DNA of 64,000 bases from Rhodobacterales bacterium HKCCSP123 (GTDB taxonomy: Bacteria; Pseudomonadota; Alphaproteobacteria; Rhodobacterales; Rhodobacteraceae): contig WVSO01000002.1 in the NCBI GenBank assembly GCA_015689745.1, forward strand, positions 1-64,000, read 5' to 3'. This document shows, in pieces, positions 53,291-63,315 of the stretch (position 1 is the stretch's first letter; each line of letters starts with the position of its first letter). A program made the translations under genes and the position numbers. The notes under the pieces were generated by a model. It was not told the origin of the DNA. It worked only from the letters and a program-made list of their open reading frames with translations, and searched no databases.

Positions 53291-54735
53291 TCCGGGTCGG
53301 TGGCGTAGATCAGCCGTTCGGCGCAGGGGGCGACCCGCAGGATGTTGGTGGACCCCTGCACGTTGAACGGCACGCCTGCGGTGACGATGATCTGGTCTGC
53401 CTCGGTCGCGTAGCCGCCGTCGCGCGCGGCGCGCGCCGCCGAGACGACCGCGCCCTTGAACCGCGTCAGCTCGCCCGTCATGTAGCAGTGACAGCCCCAG
53501 GTCAGGCACATCCGCCGCGCCACGCCGACCAGCGGCGTCAGCGCAAGGATCGGCACGCGCGGACGCTCGCGGGCCACCAGCGCCGCGGTGGTTCCGGATT
53601 GCGTGAAACAGCAGATCGCCTTGATGTCGACCGTCTCGGCGATCTCGCGGGCCGCCGCGACGATGGCATCGGCGGTCGAGGACCGCGCCACGGTGCGCGA
53701 GGCGACCATGATGTCGCGGAAATTCGAGTCGTTCTCCACCTCGAGCGCGACATTGTGCATCGTCTGCACCGCTTCGACCGGGTAGGAACCCGCGGCTGAT
53801 TCCGCGCTCAGCATCACGGCGTCGGCCCCTTCGTAAAGTGCGGTCGCCACGTCCGACACCTCGGCCCGGGTGGGCATCGGGCTTTCGATCATCGACTCGA
53901 GCATCTGGGTCGCCACGATCACCGGCTTCGCCGCGGAGCGGCACTTGCGCACCAGCCGCTTCTGGATCGGCGGTACGTTCTGAACCGGCAGTTCCACGCC
54001 AAGGTCGCCCCGCGCCACCATGATCCCGTCGGATGCCGCCAGGATCTCGTCGAAGGCGGCGACGGCGGCAGGCTTCTCGATCTTCGACAGGATCGCCGCG
54101 CGCCCGCGCGCCAGCCCCCGCGCCTCGGTCACGTCGGCGGCACGCTGCACGAAGCTGAGCGCCAGCCAGTCGACGCCGAGCTCGCAGACGAACTCGAGGT
54201 CGGCGCGGTCCTTCTCCGACAGCGCCGCCAGCGGCAGCACCACGTCGGGCACGTTCACGCCCTTGCGGTTCGAGACGGGACCGCCCGCGATCACCGTGCA
54301 ATCGGCGAAATCCGGGCCGCAGTCATCGACGCGCAGCCGCACCTTGCCGTCATTGACCAGCAGCCGTGCACCGGGTTCCAGCGCCGCGAAGATCTCGGGG
54401 TGCGGCAGCTGCACGCGCTTGTCGGTACCGGGCGTCTCGTCCAGATCGAAACGGAAGGAGGCCCCGTTTCTCAGAACATGCCCCTCATCCTCGGCGAAGA
54501 CCCCGCAGCGCAGCTTGGGCCCCTGCAGGTCGGCGAGGATCGCGATGGGGCGGCCGACGGCCTGCTCCACCTTGCGGATCGCGGCATGGCGCGCCCGGAT
54601 CTCGTCATGGCTGCCATGGGACATGTTGAGGCGGAAGACATCTGCACCCGCCTCGAACAGCTTGCGGATCATCCCCTCTCCGTCCGAGGCTGGCCCCAGC
54701 GTGGCCACGATCTTCACATTGCGGTCGCGTTTCAT
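53287..54735 (-). CDS. pyk: Pyruvate kinase
   Basis: A 482-aa glycolytic enzyme making ATP and pyruvate from PEP. KIVATLGPASDGEGMIRKLF starts the barrel; RLNMSHGSHD, the catalytic Lys region AAILSKIEKPAAVAAFDEIL and metal-binding MVARGDLGVELP are present; the signature VATQMLESMIESPMPTRAEV follows. The start at 54735 (MKRDRN) is used. It is the end point for pyruvate-yielding routes such as the galactoside operon's lower pathway. Confidence 0.96.
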   Translation of the reverse strand: MKRDRNVKIVATLGPASDGEGMIRKLFEAGADVFRLNMSHGSHDEIRARHAAIRKVEQAVGRPIAILADLQGPKLRCGVFAEDEGHVLRNGASFRFDLDETPGTDKRVQLPHPEIFAALEPGARLLVNDGKVRLRVDDCGPDFADCTVIAGGPVSNRKGVNVPDVVLPLAALSEKDRADLEFVCELGVDWLALSFVQRAADVTEARGLARGRAAILSKIEKPAAVAAFDEILAASDGIMVARGDLGVELPVQNVPPIQKRLVRKCRSAAKPVIVATQMLESMIESPMPTRAEVSDVATALYEGADAVMLSAESAAGSYPVEAVQTMHNVALEVENDSNFRDIMVASRTVARSSTADAIVAAAREIAETVDIKAICCFTQSGTTAALVARERPRVPILALTPLVGVARRMCLTWGCHCYMTGELTRFKGAVVSAARAARDGGYATEADQIIVTAGVPFNVQGSTNILRVAPCAERLIYATDPE

Positions 54736-54913
54736 CGGTCGTTCCCCCGTCATGCCGCCGCGGGCGGGCGCTGTTAGCGCAAACAGTCCTGTTCTTGTGG
54801 CTCTATGGCGCAATTCCATGGGCCAAACAACAGGCAAGCCGAGGCGGTTCTGGCCATTCCCCGAGAAAGAGCCTATCTCCGCCCGCGTTCTGGGCAAAAG
54901 GCATGACGGGGCG
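54736..54913. promoter_or_regulatory. Divergent region between pyk and amidohydrolase
   Basis: A 178-bp gap with divergent starts. A possible earlier ATG for the plus-strand gene lies at 54820. No operator can be named. Confidence 0.4.
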
Positions 54914-55651
54914 ATGACGGCAGCCTATCACATCGACGGCGCGGAACGGTCGGGCCGCTGGGTCGTGACCTGCGATCACGCCTCCAACCGGGTGCCGCCC
55001 GAGGTGGCAGGCGGCGATCTGGGCCTGCCGCCCGAGGACATGGCGCGCCATATCGCCTATGACGTGGGCGCCGCCGGCGTGGCGCGCGCGCTGGCCGAGG
55101 CGCTGGCCTCGCCGGTTATCCTGTCCGATTTCTCGCGTCTCGTGATCGACCCCAACCGGGGTGAGGATGACCCGACGCTTCTCATGAAGATCTACGACGG
55201 CTCGATCATCCCCGCGAACCGTCATGCCGATGCCGCCGAGCTCGAGCGCCGCCTTGAGCGCTACCACCGCCCCTACCACCGCGGGATCGAGCGCCTGATC
55301 GCCAGCCGCGATGCCCCCGTCATCGTGGCCGTCCATTCCTTCACACCCCAATTCCTTGGCCGCCCGCCGCGGCCCTGGCATGTGGGCGTGCTCTACGCCG
55401 GCGACACGCGGCTGGCCTATCCGCTGCTGGCGCGCCTGAATGCCGAGCCCGACCTTTGCGTCGGCGACAACCAGCCCTATTCCGGCCACCTGCCGGGCGA
55501 CGCGCTGGACCGCCACGGCGTCCAGACAGGGCTGCCACATGTGCTCGTCGAGGTCCGGAACGACCTGATCGAAAAATCCGAGGACCAACGTGCCTGGGGC
55601 CTCCGACTTGCGCGGATGCTTGACGCGGCGCTCAGGAATGCCGAGGTCTGA
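54914..55651 (+). CDS. N-formylglutamate amidohydrolase family protein
   Basis: A 245-aa member of the N-formylglutamate amidohydrolase (HutG-like) family. Motifs are VVTCDHASNRVPPEVAGGDL near the start, PVIVAVHSFTPQF in the middle and LPHVLVEVRNDLIEKSEDQR near the end. No hut genes are nearby, so the true amide substrate is uncertain. ATG 54820 would add 31 residues; 54914 fits homologues better. Confidence 0.87.
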   Translation: MTAAYHIDGAERSGRWVVTCDHASNRVPPEVAGGDLGLPPEDMARHIAYDVGAAGVARALAEALASPVILSDFSRLVIDPNRGEDDPTLLMKIYDGSIIPANRHADAAELERRLERYHRPYHRGIERLIASRDAPVIVAVHSFTPQFLGRPPRPWHVGVLYAGDTRLAYPLLARLNAEPDLCVGDNQPYSGHLPGDALDRHGVQTGLPHVLVEVRNDLIEKSEDQRAWGLRLARMLDAALRNAEV

Positions 55652-55673
55652 GAAAACCGCCGGAGGGAAACCC

Positions 55674-55970
55674 ATGGACGACCAGACCAAGCTCGAACTG
55701 GAGGCGGCCGCCTTTCGCCGCCTCATGCAGCACATGGGCGAGCGCACCGACGTTCAGAACATCGACCTGATGAACCTGGCCGGCTTCTGTCGGAACTGCC
55801 TCTCGCGCTGGTACCAGGAAGCCGCCGCCGAGCGCGGCATCGACATGGAGAAGGAGGCCGCGCGCGAGATCATCTACGGCATGCCCTATGCCGAGTGGAA
55901 GGCGAAGTACCAGACCGAGGCATCCGACGAGCAAAAGGCCGCCTTCGACAAGTCGAACCCCGGCCATTGA
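55674..55970 (+). CDS. DUF1244 family protein
   Basis: A 98-aa cytoplasmic protein with the conserved block DVQNIDLMNLAGFCRNCLSR and the later EIIYGMPYAEWKAKYQ. It contains two Cys in CRNC. The family is widespread in alphaproteobacteria without assigned function. GGAGGG 55663 precedes ATG 55674. Its stop overlaps the TTG start of the pseudouridine synthase gene. Confidence 0.88.
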   Translation: MDDQTKLELEAAAFRRLMQHMGERTDVQNIDLMNLAGFCRNCLSRWYQEAAAERGIDMEKEAAREIIYGMPYAEWKAKYQTEASDEQKAAFDKSNPGH

Positions 55971-56635
55971 CCACGGCTGATCCCAATCCGGCCTTCGACT
56001 ACAGGCCCCCGGATACACCGCTCGACATCCTCCATGCCGACGACGAGATCGTCGTGGTCAACAAGCCGGCAGGCCTGTTGTCGGTCCCGGGCCGGGGCGA
56101 GCACCTGTCCGATTGCCTGATGTCCCGCATCGTGGCCGCCTTCCCAACGGCGCTGCTGGTGCATCGGCTCGACATGGACACCTCGGGCGTCATGGTCTTC
56201 GCGCTGACGCCCCATGCCCAGCGTCACCTCGGGCTGCAATTCGAGAAGCGGCAGACGAAGAAGACCTATGTCGCCCGTGTCTGGGGCGAGATGGCCGAGG
56301 CCACGGGCCATGTCGACCTGCCGCTCTGCGTCGATTGGCCGAACCGACCGCGCCAGCATGTCGATTGGGAGAACGGCAAGCCCGCCCAGACCGACTGGCG
56401 GCGCGTGAAGATCGAGGACGGCACCACGCGCGTGCGGCTGATGCCGAAGACCGGGCGCTCACACCAGTTGCGCGTCCACATGAAGGAGATCGGCCACCCG
56501 ATCCTCGGCGACCCCTTCTACGCCGAGGGGCCCGCGCGCGACTTCCCCCGGCTCATGCTGCATTCCGAAAGCCTCAAGCTGAGGCACCCGAACGGCGGCG
56601 CGGGACTGCTGTTTCGGGCACCGGCGCCGTTCTGA
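55967..56635 (+). CDS. RluA-family pseudouridine synthase
   Basis: A 222-aa enzyme that isomerises uridine in rRNA or tRNA. The catalytic motif is LLVHRLDMDTSGVMVFAL with Asp; VVVNKPAGLLSVPGRGEHL precedes it and TGRSHQLRVHMKEIGHPILG follows. No S4 domain is seen, as in RluA itself (C746/U32 type). Start TTG 55967 is chosen because it overlaps the DUF1244 stop and no ATG fits. Its end overlaps the convergent gene by 62 bp. Confidence 0.88.
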   Translation: MTTADPNPAFDYRPPDTPLDILHADDEIVVVNKPAGLLSVPGRGEHLSDCLMSRIVAAFPTALLVHRLDMDTSGVMVFALTPHAQRHLGLQFEKRQTKKTYVARVWGEMAEATGHVDLPLCVDWPNRPRQHVDWENGKPAQTDWRRVKIEDGTTRVRLMPKTGRSHQLRVHMKEIGHPILGDPFYAEGPARDFPRLMLHSESLKLRHPNGGAGLLFRAPAPF

Positions 56636-57344
56636 TCGCGGCGGCATGGGCCGCGAGCCACAGGGCATCCAGATCGGCAAGGGCAGCGGCGTCGAACCGG
56701 TCCGCCACCTCCCAATACCGGCCCGAGGGCACCATGTAGCCCAGCGCGGCCTCGCGCGCCTGCGCGGTGGCAAGGCTCTCGGCCTCGGGCAGCACCGGGA
56801 CGGCCAGCCCGAGCATGTCCCGCTCCGCACGCGGAAATACCAGCCGGCTTTCCTGCGACGACAGGTTCACGCAGGCGCAGCCTTGCGCGGCGGCGATCAG
56901 CTGCAGCCGCGCGGCCTTGGCCTCGAGGCTTTGCAGCGTGATGTCGGGGCGCAGCGGGTCCGCCGTGCCGGTGCCGTAGAAATGCGTCCGGCCCGTCGCG
57001 GCATAGACCATGTCGCAGCCAAAGAACGCCATCACCCGCGGCTTCAGCGCGCCGAGCGCCCAGTAACCGGCGGTAAAGGCCATGGTGCCGCCCGCGTAGA
57101 CGAAGCCGCCATAGGCGTTCTGCACCGCCACGTACTCGCGCGCCTCGACCCGGCGCTGACCGTTCAGCAGACCCGGCGGGCGGTGTTCGGGCGGAAAATC
57201 CTCCGGGTGGATCGACACGTCCCAGTCGGGGCGCAGCCGCCACGCGTTGTTGATCGCCACGACATGAGAAAAGGCCGAACGGTCCCAATTCTTTACCGCC
57301 ACGGCTGCCGGTCCGCTGCCGAGGATCAAGACAATTGGGCCCAT
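56574..57344 (-). CDS. Hypothetical protein, DUF115/glycosyltransferase-like
   Basis: A 256-aa protein with a nucleotide-binding-like start (GPIVLILGSGPAAVAVKNWD) and FFGCDMVYAATGRTHFYGTG near residue 135. This recalls DUF115 and sialyltransferase-like proteins that make or modify surface sugars, but I hold this loosely. ATG 57344 (AAGGA eight bases before) is preferred over 57353. Its 3' end overlaps the pseudouridine synthase gene on the other strand. Confidence 0.65.
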   Translation of the reverse strand: MGPIVLILGSGPAAVAVKNWDRSAFSHVVAINNAWRLRPDWDVSIHPEDFPPEHRPPGLLNGQRRVEAREYVAVQNAYGGFVYAGGTMAFTAGYWALGALKPRVMAFFGCDMVYAATGRTHFYGTGTADPLRPDITLQSLEAKAARLQLIAAAQGCACVNLSSQESRLVFPRAERDMLGLAVPVLPEAESLATAQAREAALGYMVPSGRYWEVADRFDAAALADLDALWLAAHAAAIRTAPVPETAVPRRRSGASA

Positions 57345-57460
57345 GCCGCGCATCCTTTTTCCGTCTGGAGCGGAAATAGGTGGATTGTACGACAGGACCA
57401 CGACAAAGTTCCGCGGCGCAGCGAAACCGCGCCGCGGATGTCATGGGCTGACGGGCGGGA

Positions 57461-58894
57461 TCACTCCCAGTCGCTGACGGCCTTCACCTCAAGGAACTCG
57501 TGAATGCCCCAGGCACCGCCCTCGCGGCCGCTGCCCGATTGCTTCATCCCGCCGAAGGGCGAGCCCTTGCCGAAGCCCTTGCCGTTGCACTCCACCATCC
57601 CCGAGCGCAACCGGCGGGCCACGCGGCGCAGGCGGTCCTTGTCGGTGGTCTGGATGTAGTTGGTCAGGCCATATTCCGTGTCATTGGCCATGCGAACGGC
57701 CTCTTCCTCGGAGTCGAAGGGGATGATCGACAGGACCGGGCCGAAGATCTCTTCCCGGTAGATCGTCATGTCGGGCGTCACGTCGGCGAAGACCGTCGGC
57801 CGCACGAAGTAGCCACGGTTCAGGTGGCCGGGCCGACCGGTGCCGCCCGCGACCAGCCGCGCGCCCTCGTCGATGCCGGTCTGGATCAGCGCCTGGATCT
57901 TGTCGAACTGCACCTCCGAGACGACCGGCCCGATACCCCGGCCCTCCTGGCTGGCGGGGATGACGGGCGTTTCCTCGGCCACGCGCGCGGCGATCTCGAC
58001 GGCTTCCTCGTAACGCTCGCGGCTCACCAGCATTCGCGTCGGCGCGTTGCAGGACTGGCCCGAGTTGTTGAAGCAGCGCATCGCGCCGCGCTTCACCGCC
58101 TTCTCGTCGGCATCGGCGAAGATCAGATTGGCACCCTTGCCCCCCAGCTCGAGGCTCACGCGCTTGATCGTATCGGCCGCGGCCTTGGAGATCAGCCGCC
58201 CGGCCCGCGTCGAGCCGGTGAAACTGACCATGTCGACATCGGGATGGGCGCTGAGCGTGCTGCCCACGCCCGGCCCGTCCCCGTTCACCAGGTTGAACAC
58301 CCCCGGCGGCAGGCCCGCGGCATCCACGATCTCGGCGAAGACGAGCCCCGAAAGCGGCGCCACCTCGGACGGTTTCAGGATCATGGTGCAGCCCGCGACC
58401 AGTGCCGGCGCGACCTTGAGCGCGATCTGGTTCATCGGCCAGTTCCAGGGCGTGATCAGCGCGCAGACGCCGATGGGTTCATGCAGGATGCGCTCGCCCG
58501 GCGCGTGCGGCCCGAGGGGGCGGTCCCACTCCATCTGCTTGGCAGCTTCGATGAACCCCTCGAAATGCCAGTCGCCCGAGGTGACCTGCTGCTGGCGGGA
58601 CCAGTCGATGGGCGCGCCCATCTCGGTGCTGATCGCTTGCGCCATGTCCTCGGCGCGGGCCTTGTAGGCCTCGAGAAGCCGCTCCAGCGCGGCGATGCGC
58701 TCGGAGACGGGCGTCGCCGCCCAGCCGGGGAAAGCCGCCTTTGCCGCGGCGATGGCCGCCTCGGTGTCTTCAGGCTCGCCAAGCGAGATCGTCGCGCAGA
58801 CCTCTTCGCTCGAAGGATCGATCACGGGGAAGTCGCGCGGCCGGATCGGCGCGACCCACTGCCCGTTGATGTAGAAATCGGTGGTCTTGGCCAT
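57461..58894 (-). CDS. Aldehyde dehydrogenase family protein
   Basis: A 477-aa NAD(P)+-dependent enzyme. The cofactor loop is ITPWNWPMNQIALKVAPALV, the Glu is in RVSLELGGKGANLIF and the catalytic Cys in FNNSGQSCNAPTRM (about residue 288). GGGGAG precedes ATG 58894. Length is normal. Substrate aldehyde unknown; no paired alcohol dehydrogenase is adjacent (the GMC gene is 11 kb away). Confidence 0.92.
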   Translation of the reverse strand: MAKTTDFYINGQWVAPIRPRDFPVIDPSSEEVCATISLGEPEDTEAAIAAAKAAFPGWAATPVSERIAALERLLEAYKARAEDMAQAISTEMGAPIDWSRQQQVTSGDWHFEGFIEAAKQMEWDRPLGPHAPGERILHEPIGVCALITPWNWPMNQIALKVAPALVAGCTMILKPSEVAPLSGLVFAEIVDAAGLPPGVFNLVNGDGPGVGSTLSAHPDVDMVSFTGSTRAGRLISKAAADTIKRVSLELGGKGANLIFADADEKAVKRGAMRCFNNSGQSCNAPTRMLVSRERYEEAVEIAARVAEETPVIPASQEGRGIGPVVSEVQFDKIQALIQTGIDEGARLVAGGTGRPGHLNRGYFVRPTVFADVTPDMTIYREEIFGPVLSIIPFDSEEEAVRMANDTEYGLTNYIQTTDKDRLRRVARRLRSGMVECNGKGFGKGSPFGGMKQSGSGREGGAWGIHEFLEVKAVSDWE

Positions 58895-59087
58895 GGTCAT
58901 CTCCCCTGTTTCAGGCCAGAGCCTGTCATTCCCCGCCGCCGGCTTCAAGGCGGCGGCGCGACGGCCCGGTGCAAGGAAACGACCATTCCGCATGGCGCAC
59001 GGATGTCGCTCGGGCTTATGCCCTTCGCGAAACGAAGACGCCCCGGCGGTTCGCCGGGGCTTTAGTTCAGACCGCGTGATACTCGCG

Positions 59088-59714
59088 TCAGGTCGGCGGA
59101 TAGAGGTGCGCCGTCGCCCCGATCTCCACCCTGTCGTACAGGTCGATCACATGGGCGTTGACCATCCTCACGCAACCCGAGGAGGCCGAGGTCCCGATCG
59201 ACCAGGGCTGCGGCGTGCCATGGATGCGCAGGTAGGTGTCGCGCGAACCGGTGTAGAGGTAGAAGGCCCGGGCGCCCAGCGGGTTCTCGGGACCGCCCGG
59301 CACACCATCGGCGAACTGCGCGTAGACATGCGGTTCGCGCTCGATCATGTTCGCGGTCGGCGTCCATGATGGCCACTCGGCCTTGCGGCCGATCCGGAAG
59401 GTGCCCGGCTGGTAGAGCCCGCGGCGCCCGATGGCCACGCCGTACCGCATCGCGCTGCCGTCAGTGCCGATGTGGTAGAGATAACGGGCCGTCGCATCGA
59501 CATGAATGTCCCCCGGCCTCAGACCGGCACGGTGCTGCACGCGCGTCGGCATGAAGCGCGGATGCAGGCCCCACGGGTTGTTCGCGTTCGGATCCGGGTC
59601 AGGGCGGGTCACCTGCGCGTCGAAGCCCACGGAGTCCTGTGCAAGCACGGGACCAGCGATCGCGCCGGAAAACATGGCGGCGCTTGTGGTGATGAAATGG
59701 CGGCGGGTCAGCAT
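59088..59714 (-). CDS. L,D-transpeptidase (YkuD family)
   Basis: A 208-aa protein exported by the Tat route: TRRHFITTSAAMFSGAIAG precedes a VLAQ cut site. The YkuD domain has the catalytic motif HGTPQPWSIGTSASSGCVRM with His and Cys, then NAHVIDLYDRV. Such enzymes make 3-3 peptidoglycan cross-links or anchor proteins to the wall. The start at 59714 fits the Tat signal. Confidence 0.92.
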   Translation of the reverse strand: MLTRRHFITTSAAMFSGAIAGPVLAQDSVGFDAQVTRPDPDPNANNPWGLHPRFMPTRVQHRAGLRPGDIHVDATARYLYHIGTDGSAMRYGVAIGRRGLYQPGTFRIGRKAEWPSWTPTANMIEREPHVYAQFADGVPGGPENPLGARAFYLYTGSRDTYLRIHGTPQPWSIGTSASSGCVRMVNAHVIDLYDRVEIGATAHLYPPT

Positions 59715-60195
59715 CGGCTCTCCCCTCCTTCGGTCGTCAGCGGGAATCGGTTTCTGTGTCAGCACCCGTTATTGTGTGCGAGAGGGCCTGTGGACAAGCC
59801 CCAAGACCGTAACGTTTCGGTCAACATGGCCGGAATGCAGCCGGAACGATGCCCCGCTGATCGAAAGCACCACACCCTGACACAAGGTTGTGCAGGAGGT
59901 TCGCCGAGGCATCAGACCCCGGAAGCAACCGTGAGCACGACCTCGCAAGAGGCGAGATCCGCGAAACGTCGTTGCTTCTCGAAAGGCGTTTTAGCTGCAA
60001 GGCATCCGCCTCAAGAAGACCGGTGCCGGCGAGTGAAGGCAGGTGAACCTCCAGCGCGCCGAGGCGCCGCTCCGCGGCAAGGCAATCGGGAGCGCGATCT
60101 CGCGGCGCGGCTTCCGTGGTCATGGAATCGGACGGGAGGATGAGAACGTCCGGAAGAGACGGGGCGCGCACGCCACCGACCCCGGGAAACGAAGA
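59715..60195. other. Intergenic, no gene recognised
   Basis: About 480 bp. A 153-codon minus-strand frame exists but is Arg/Ser-rich and overlaps the terminator of pnp, so it is not accepted. No RNA gene was recognised. Promoter of the transpeptidase gene should lie at its left end. Confidence 0.5.
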
Positions 60196-60222
60196 CGGGC
60201 GCGTCCAACCCGGACGCGCCCG
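60196..60222 (-). terminator. Stem-loop terminator of pnp
   Basis: On the minus strand CGGGCGCGTCC-gggtt-GGACGCGCCCG is followed by tcttcgttt, 28 bp after the pnp stop. The 11-bp stem is perfect; the T-run is broken. Confidence 0.8.
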
Positions 60223-60250
60223 TTCATGTCTCAAAAGGGATGTGGAGCGA

Positions 60251-62389
60251 TCAGCCCTCGGCCTCTTCGGATTCCTTCGCAAGCTCCTGACCGGTCTCCT
60301 GGTCGACCATCTTCATCGCAAGGCGCACCTTGCCGCGGTCGTCGAAGCCGAGCAGCTTGACCCAGACCTCCTGGCCTTCCTTCAGCACGTCCGAAGGATG
60401 GTTCAGGCGGCGGTTCTCGATCTGGCTGACATGCACCAGGCCGTCGCGCTTGCCGAAGAAGTTCACGAATGCGCCGAAATCGACGATCTTCACGACCTTG
60501 CCCTTGTAGATCTTGCCTTCCTCGGGCTCGGCCACGATCGAGTAGATCATGTCATAGGCCTTCTGGATGGCTTCGCCGTTCGGCGAGGCGATCTTGATCA
60601 CGCCGTCGTCGTTGATGTCGACCTTGGCGCCCGAGACCTCGACGATCTCGCGGATCACCTTGCCGCCCGAGCCGATCACTTCGCGGATCTTGTCGGTCGG
60701 GATCTGCATCGTCTCGATGCGCGGCGCGTGGACCGAGAACTCACCGGCCGTGGTCAACGCCTTGGCCATCTCGCCCAGGATGTGCATCCGGCCCGCCTTG
60801 GCCTGCGCCAGGGCGGCCTTCATGATCTCGGGCGTGATGCCCGCGACCTTGATGTCCATCTGCAGCGAGGTGATGCCGTTCTCGGTGCCCGCGACCTTGA
60901 AGTCCATGTCGCCGAGGTGATCCTCGTCGCCCAGGATGTCGGTCAGGATGCCGTAGGAGCCGTCCTCTTCCAGCACGAGGCCCATGGCCACACCGGCGAC
61001 CGGCGCCTTCAGCGGCACGCCTGCATCCATCATCGACAGCGAGCCGCCGCAGACGGAGGCCATCGAGGAGGAACCGTTCGATTCCGTGATCTCCGACACG
61101 ACGCGGATCGTGTAGGGGAAGTCGGTGGGCGCGGGCAGCACGGCCTGAAGTGCGCGCCACGCGAGCTTGCCGTGGCCGATCTCGCGGCGGCCGGGCGAGC
61201 CGACGCGGCCAACCTCGCCGACCGAATAGGGCGGGAAGTTGTAGTGCAGCAGGAAGTTCTGCTTGAAGGTTCCATGCAGCGCGTCGATGAACTGCTCGTC
61301 ATCGCCGGTGCCGAGCGTGGTGACGACCAAACCTTGCGTCTCGCCACGGGTGAAGAGCGCCGAGCCATGGGTCCGCGGCAGAACGCTGGTCTGGCAGTCG
61401 ATCGCACGCACCTGGTCAAGCGCGCGGCCGTCGATCCGGCGGCCGTTCTTGACCACGTCCGAGCGAAGGACCATCGACTCCAGCTTCTTCAGCGCGGAGC
61501 CGAGGTTCGGGTCCTCCAGCTGCTCTTCGCCGAGCGTCGCCTTGATGGCCTCCTTGGCGGCGGCGACGGCGGCGACACGCTGCTGCTTGTCGGTGATGGC
61601 ATAGGCGTCGCGCATCTGCGCCTCGCCCGCCGCCTTCACGGCTTCGAACAGCTCGGAATAGTCGGGGGCCTGGAACTCGAAGGGTTCCTTCGCGGCCTCT
61701 TCCGCCAGGTCGATGATCAGGTCGATCACCGGCTGGATCTGCTCATGCGCGAAGGTGACTGCGCCCAGCATCTCGTCTTCCGACAGCTCGTAGGCCTCGG
61801 ACTCGACCATCATCACCGCGTCCTTGGTGCCCGCGACGACGAGGTCGAGGCGCTGGTCGGGGTTGTTGCGCAGGTCGTGCATGTCATCGACCGTCGGGTT
61901 CAGGACGTATTCGCCATCCTCGAAGCCCACGCGGCAGCCCGCGATCGGCCCCATGAAGGGTGCGCCCGAGATGGTCAGCGCCGCCGAAGCCGCGATCATC
62001 GCGACGATGTCGGGGTCGTTGACAAGGTCGTGGCTCAGCACCGTGCACATGACCAGCACTTCGTTCTTGAAGCCCGGCACGAACAGCGGGCGGATCGGCC
62101 GGTCGATCAGGCGCGCGGTCAGCGTTTCCTTCTCGGTCGGGCGCGCCTCGCGCTTGAAGAAGCCGCCGGGCACCTTGCCGGCAGCGTAGTATTTCTCCTG
62201 GTAGTGGACCGTCAGCGGGAAGAAATCCTGTCCCGGCTTCGGTTCCTTGGCGAAGGTCACGTTGGCCATGACCGTGGTTTCGCCCAATGTCGCGATGACG
62301 GTGCCATCGGCCTGGCGGGCGACACGCCCGGTTTCCAGTGTGAGCGTCTCTTCGCCCCACTGCATCTCTTTCTTGGTGATATTGAACAT
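60251..62389 (-). CDS. pnp: Polyribonucleotide nucleotidyltransferase
   Basis: A 712-aa 3'-5' phosphorolytic exoribonuclease, part of the RNA degradosome. Two RNase PH domains (first near residues 10-140, second near 310-540 with [20 protein letters not shown]) are followed by KH ([15 protein letters not shown]) and S1 ([20 protein letters not shown]) domains. It lies downstream of rpsO with a plus-strand cupin gene in between, an uncommon separation. Confidence 0.97.
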   Translation of the reverse strand: MFNITKKEMQWGEETLTLETGRVARQADGTVIATLGETTVMANVTFAKEPKPGQDFFPLTVHYQEKYYAAGKVPGGFFKREARPTEKETLTARLIDRPIRPLFVPGFKNEVLVMCTVLSHDLVNDPDIVAMIAASAALTISGAPFMGPIAGCRVGFEDGEYVLNPTVDDMHDLRNNPDQRLDLVVAGTKDAVMMVESEAYELSEDEMLGAVTFAHEQIQPVIDLIIDLAEEAAKEPFEFQAPDYSELFEAVKAAGEAQMRDAYAITDKQQRVAAVAAAKEAIKATLGEEQLEDPNLGSALKKLESMVLRSDVVKNGRRIDGRALDQVRAIDCQTSVLPRTHGSALFTRGETQGLVVTTLGTGDDEQFIDALHGTFKQNFLLHYNFPPYSVGEVGRVGSPGRREIGHGKLAWRALQAVLPAPTDFPYTIRVVSEITESNGSSSMASVCGGSLSMMDAGVPLKAPVAGVAMGLVLEEDGSYGILTDILGDEDHLGDMDFKVAGTENGITSLQMDIKVAGITPEIMKAALAQAKAGRMHILGEMAKALTTAGEFSVHAPRIETMQIPTDKIREVIGSGGKVIREIVEVSGAKVDINDDGVIKIASPNGEAIQKAYDMIYSIVAEPEEGKIYKGKVVKIVDFGAFVNFFGKRDGLVHVSQIENRRLNHPSDVLKEGQEVWVKLLGFDDRGKVRLAMKMVDQETGQELAKESEEAEG

Positions 62390-62615
62390 CTATCGTTTCC
62401 TATCGGGCAGCTCTCCCGGCCCCTGCCGGGTCTGCCCCGTGTCTATGGCGGCCCCATTGCCGCCGACCCCTGTCCTTCGCACAACGCCGGGGCCAAAGCG
62501 TCACGTCTCAGATGCGCGCCTCCTACACCAGTTGTGGACATATGAAAACCTGCAATCCATGGTCGTGCATCTGTGCGCTGCAAGCCGCGGTGCGGGGGAC
62601 GGCGGGGGCGGAGAC

Positions 62616-62981
62616 ATGAAGTTTCACGATCTTGTTTGTGACGACGCTGGCGAGAGCCATTGGCAGACGGTCGACGTCACGCTGACCGAGCGCAGCTTCG
62701 CACCCCCCGCCGAGGCGATCGAGATTTCAGACACCATGCCGGCCGGCGGCTTCCTGTTCCTGCGGCTCGCCGCGGGCTGGAATGAGCCCGTGCACCCGAC
62801 GCCGCGCGTGCAGACACTCGTGTGCCTGAAGGGTGCGGTGATCGTCACCGCAAGCGATGGCGAGGCACGCCGCATCGGGCCGGGCGACGTCTGGCGCATG
62901 GCCGACACGCAAGGCAAGGGCCACCACACCCGCGTCGTCGGCGAAGAGGATTTCGAATGCGTGATCGTCCAGGCCGACTGA
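62616..62981 (+). CDS. Cupin-domain protein
   Basis: A 121-aa single cupin: FLRLAAGWNEPVHPTPRVQT with the His-containing motif, then GDVWRMADTQGKGHHTRVVG. GGCGGAG precedes ATG 62616. It lies between rpsO and pnp on the opposite strand. Metal binding is plausible but only some ligands fit. Function unknown. Confidence 0.8.
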   Translation: MKFHDLVCDDAGESHWQTVDVTLTERSFAPPAEAIEISDTMPAGGFLFLRLAAGWNEPVHPTPRVQTLVCLKGAVIVTASDGEARRIGPGDVWRMADTQGKGHHTRVVGEEDFECVIVQAD

Positions 62982-62995
62982 CGGGTGCGCCAACG

Positions 62996-63021
62996 AAAAA
63001 GGGCCGCGCTAAGCGGCCCTT
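62996..63021 (-). terminator. Rho-independent terminator of rpsO
   Basis: On the minus strand AAGGGCCGC-ttagc-GCGGCCCTT is followed by TTTTT-like bases (the plus strand reads caacgaaaaaggg). It lies 25 bp after rpsO. The cupin gene converges on it, so it can serve both. Confidence 0.85.
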
Positions 63022-63045
63022 CACCCAGGTCGTGACGACAACGCC

Positions 63046-63315
63046 TCAGCGGCGGATGCCCAGGCGACCGATCAGGTCGGTGTAGCGACCTTCGTCCTTG
63101 GCCTTGAGGTAGTCCAGGAGCTTGCGGCGCTGTGCGACCATCATCAGAAGGCCACGGCGCGAGTGGTTGTCCTTCTTGTGGGTCTTGAAGTGCTCGGTCA
63201 GCGTGGCGATGCGGCTCGTGAGGATGGCGACCTGAACCTCGGGCGAACCGGTGTCGCCTTCCTTGGTCGCGAATTCCTTCATCAGTCGCTGCTTTTCTTC
63301 GACGGTGATCGACAT
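63046..63315 (-). CDS. rpsO: 30S ribosomal protein S15
   Basis: An 89-aa protein binding 16S r[23 protein letters not shown] and [20 protein letters not shown] are diagnostic. Start ATG 63315 with GGAG upstream (ggtctccttttcg on the plus strand). It has its own terminator and its usual operon partner pnp follows after a gap. Confidence 0.98.
   Translation of the reverse strand: MSITVEEKQRLMKEFATKEGDTGSPEVQVAILTSRIATLTEHFKTHKKDNHSRRGLLMMVAQRRKLLDYLKAKDEGRYTDLIGRLGIRR

Noticed and set aside
60116-62545. 809-codon plus-strand open frame
   Set aside because: It is the shadow of pnp, whose RNase PH, KH and S1 domains are clear on the other strand.
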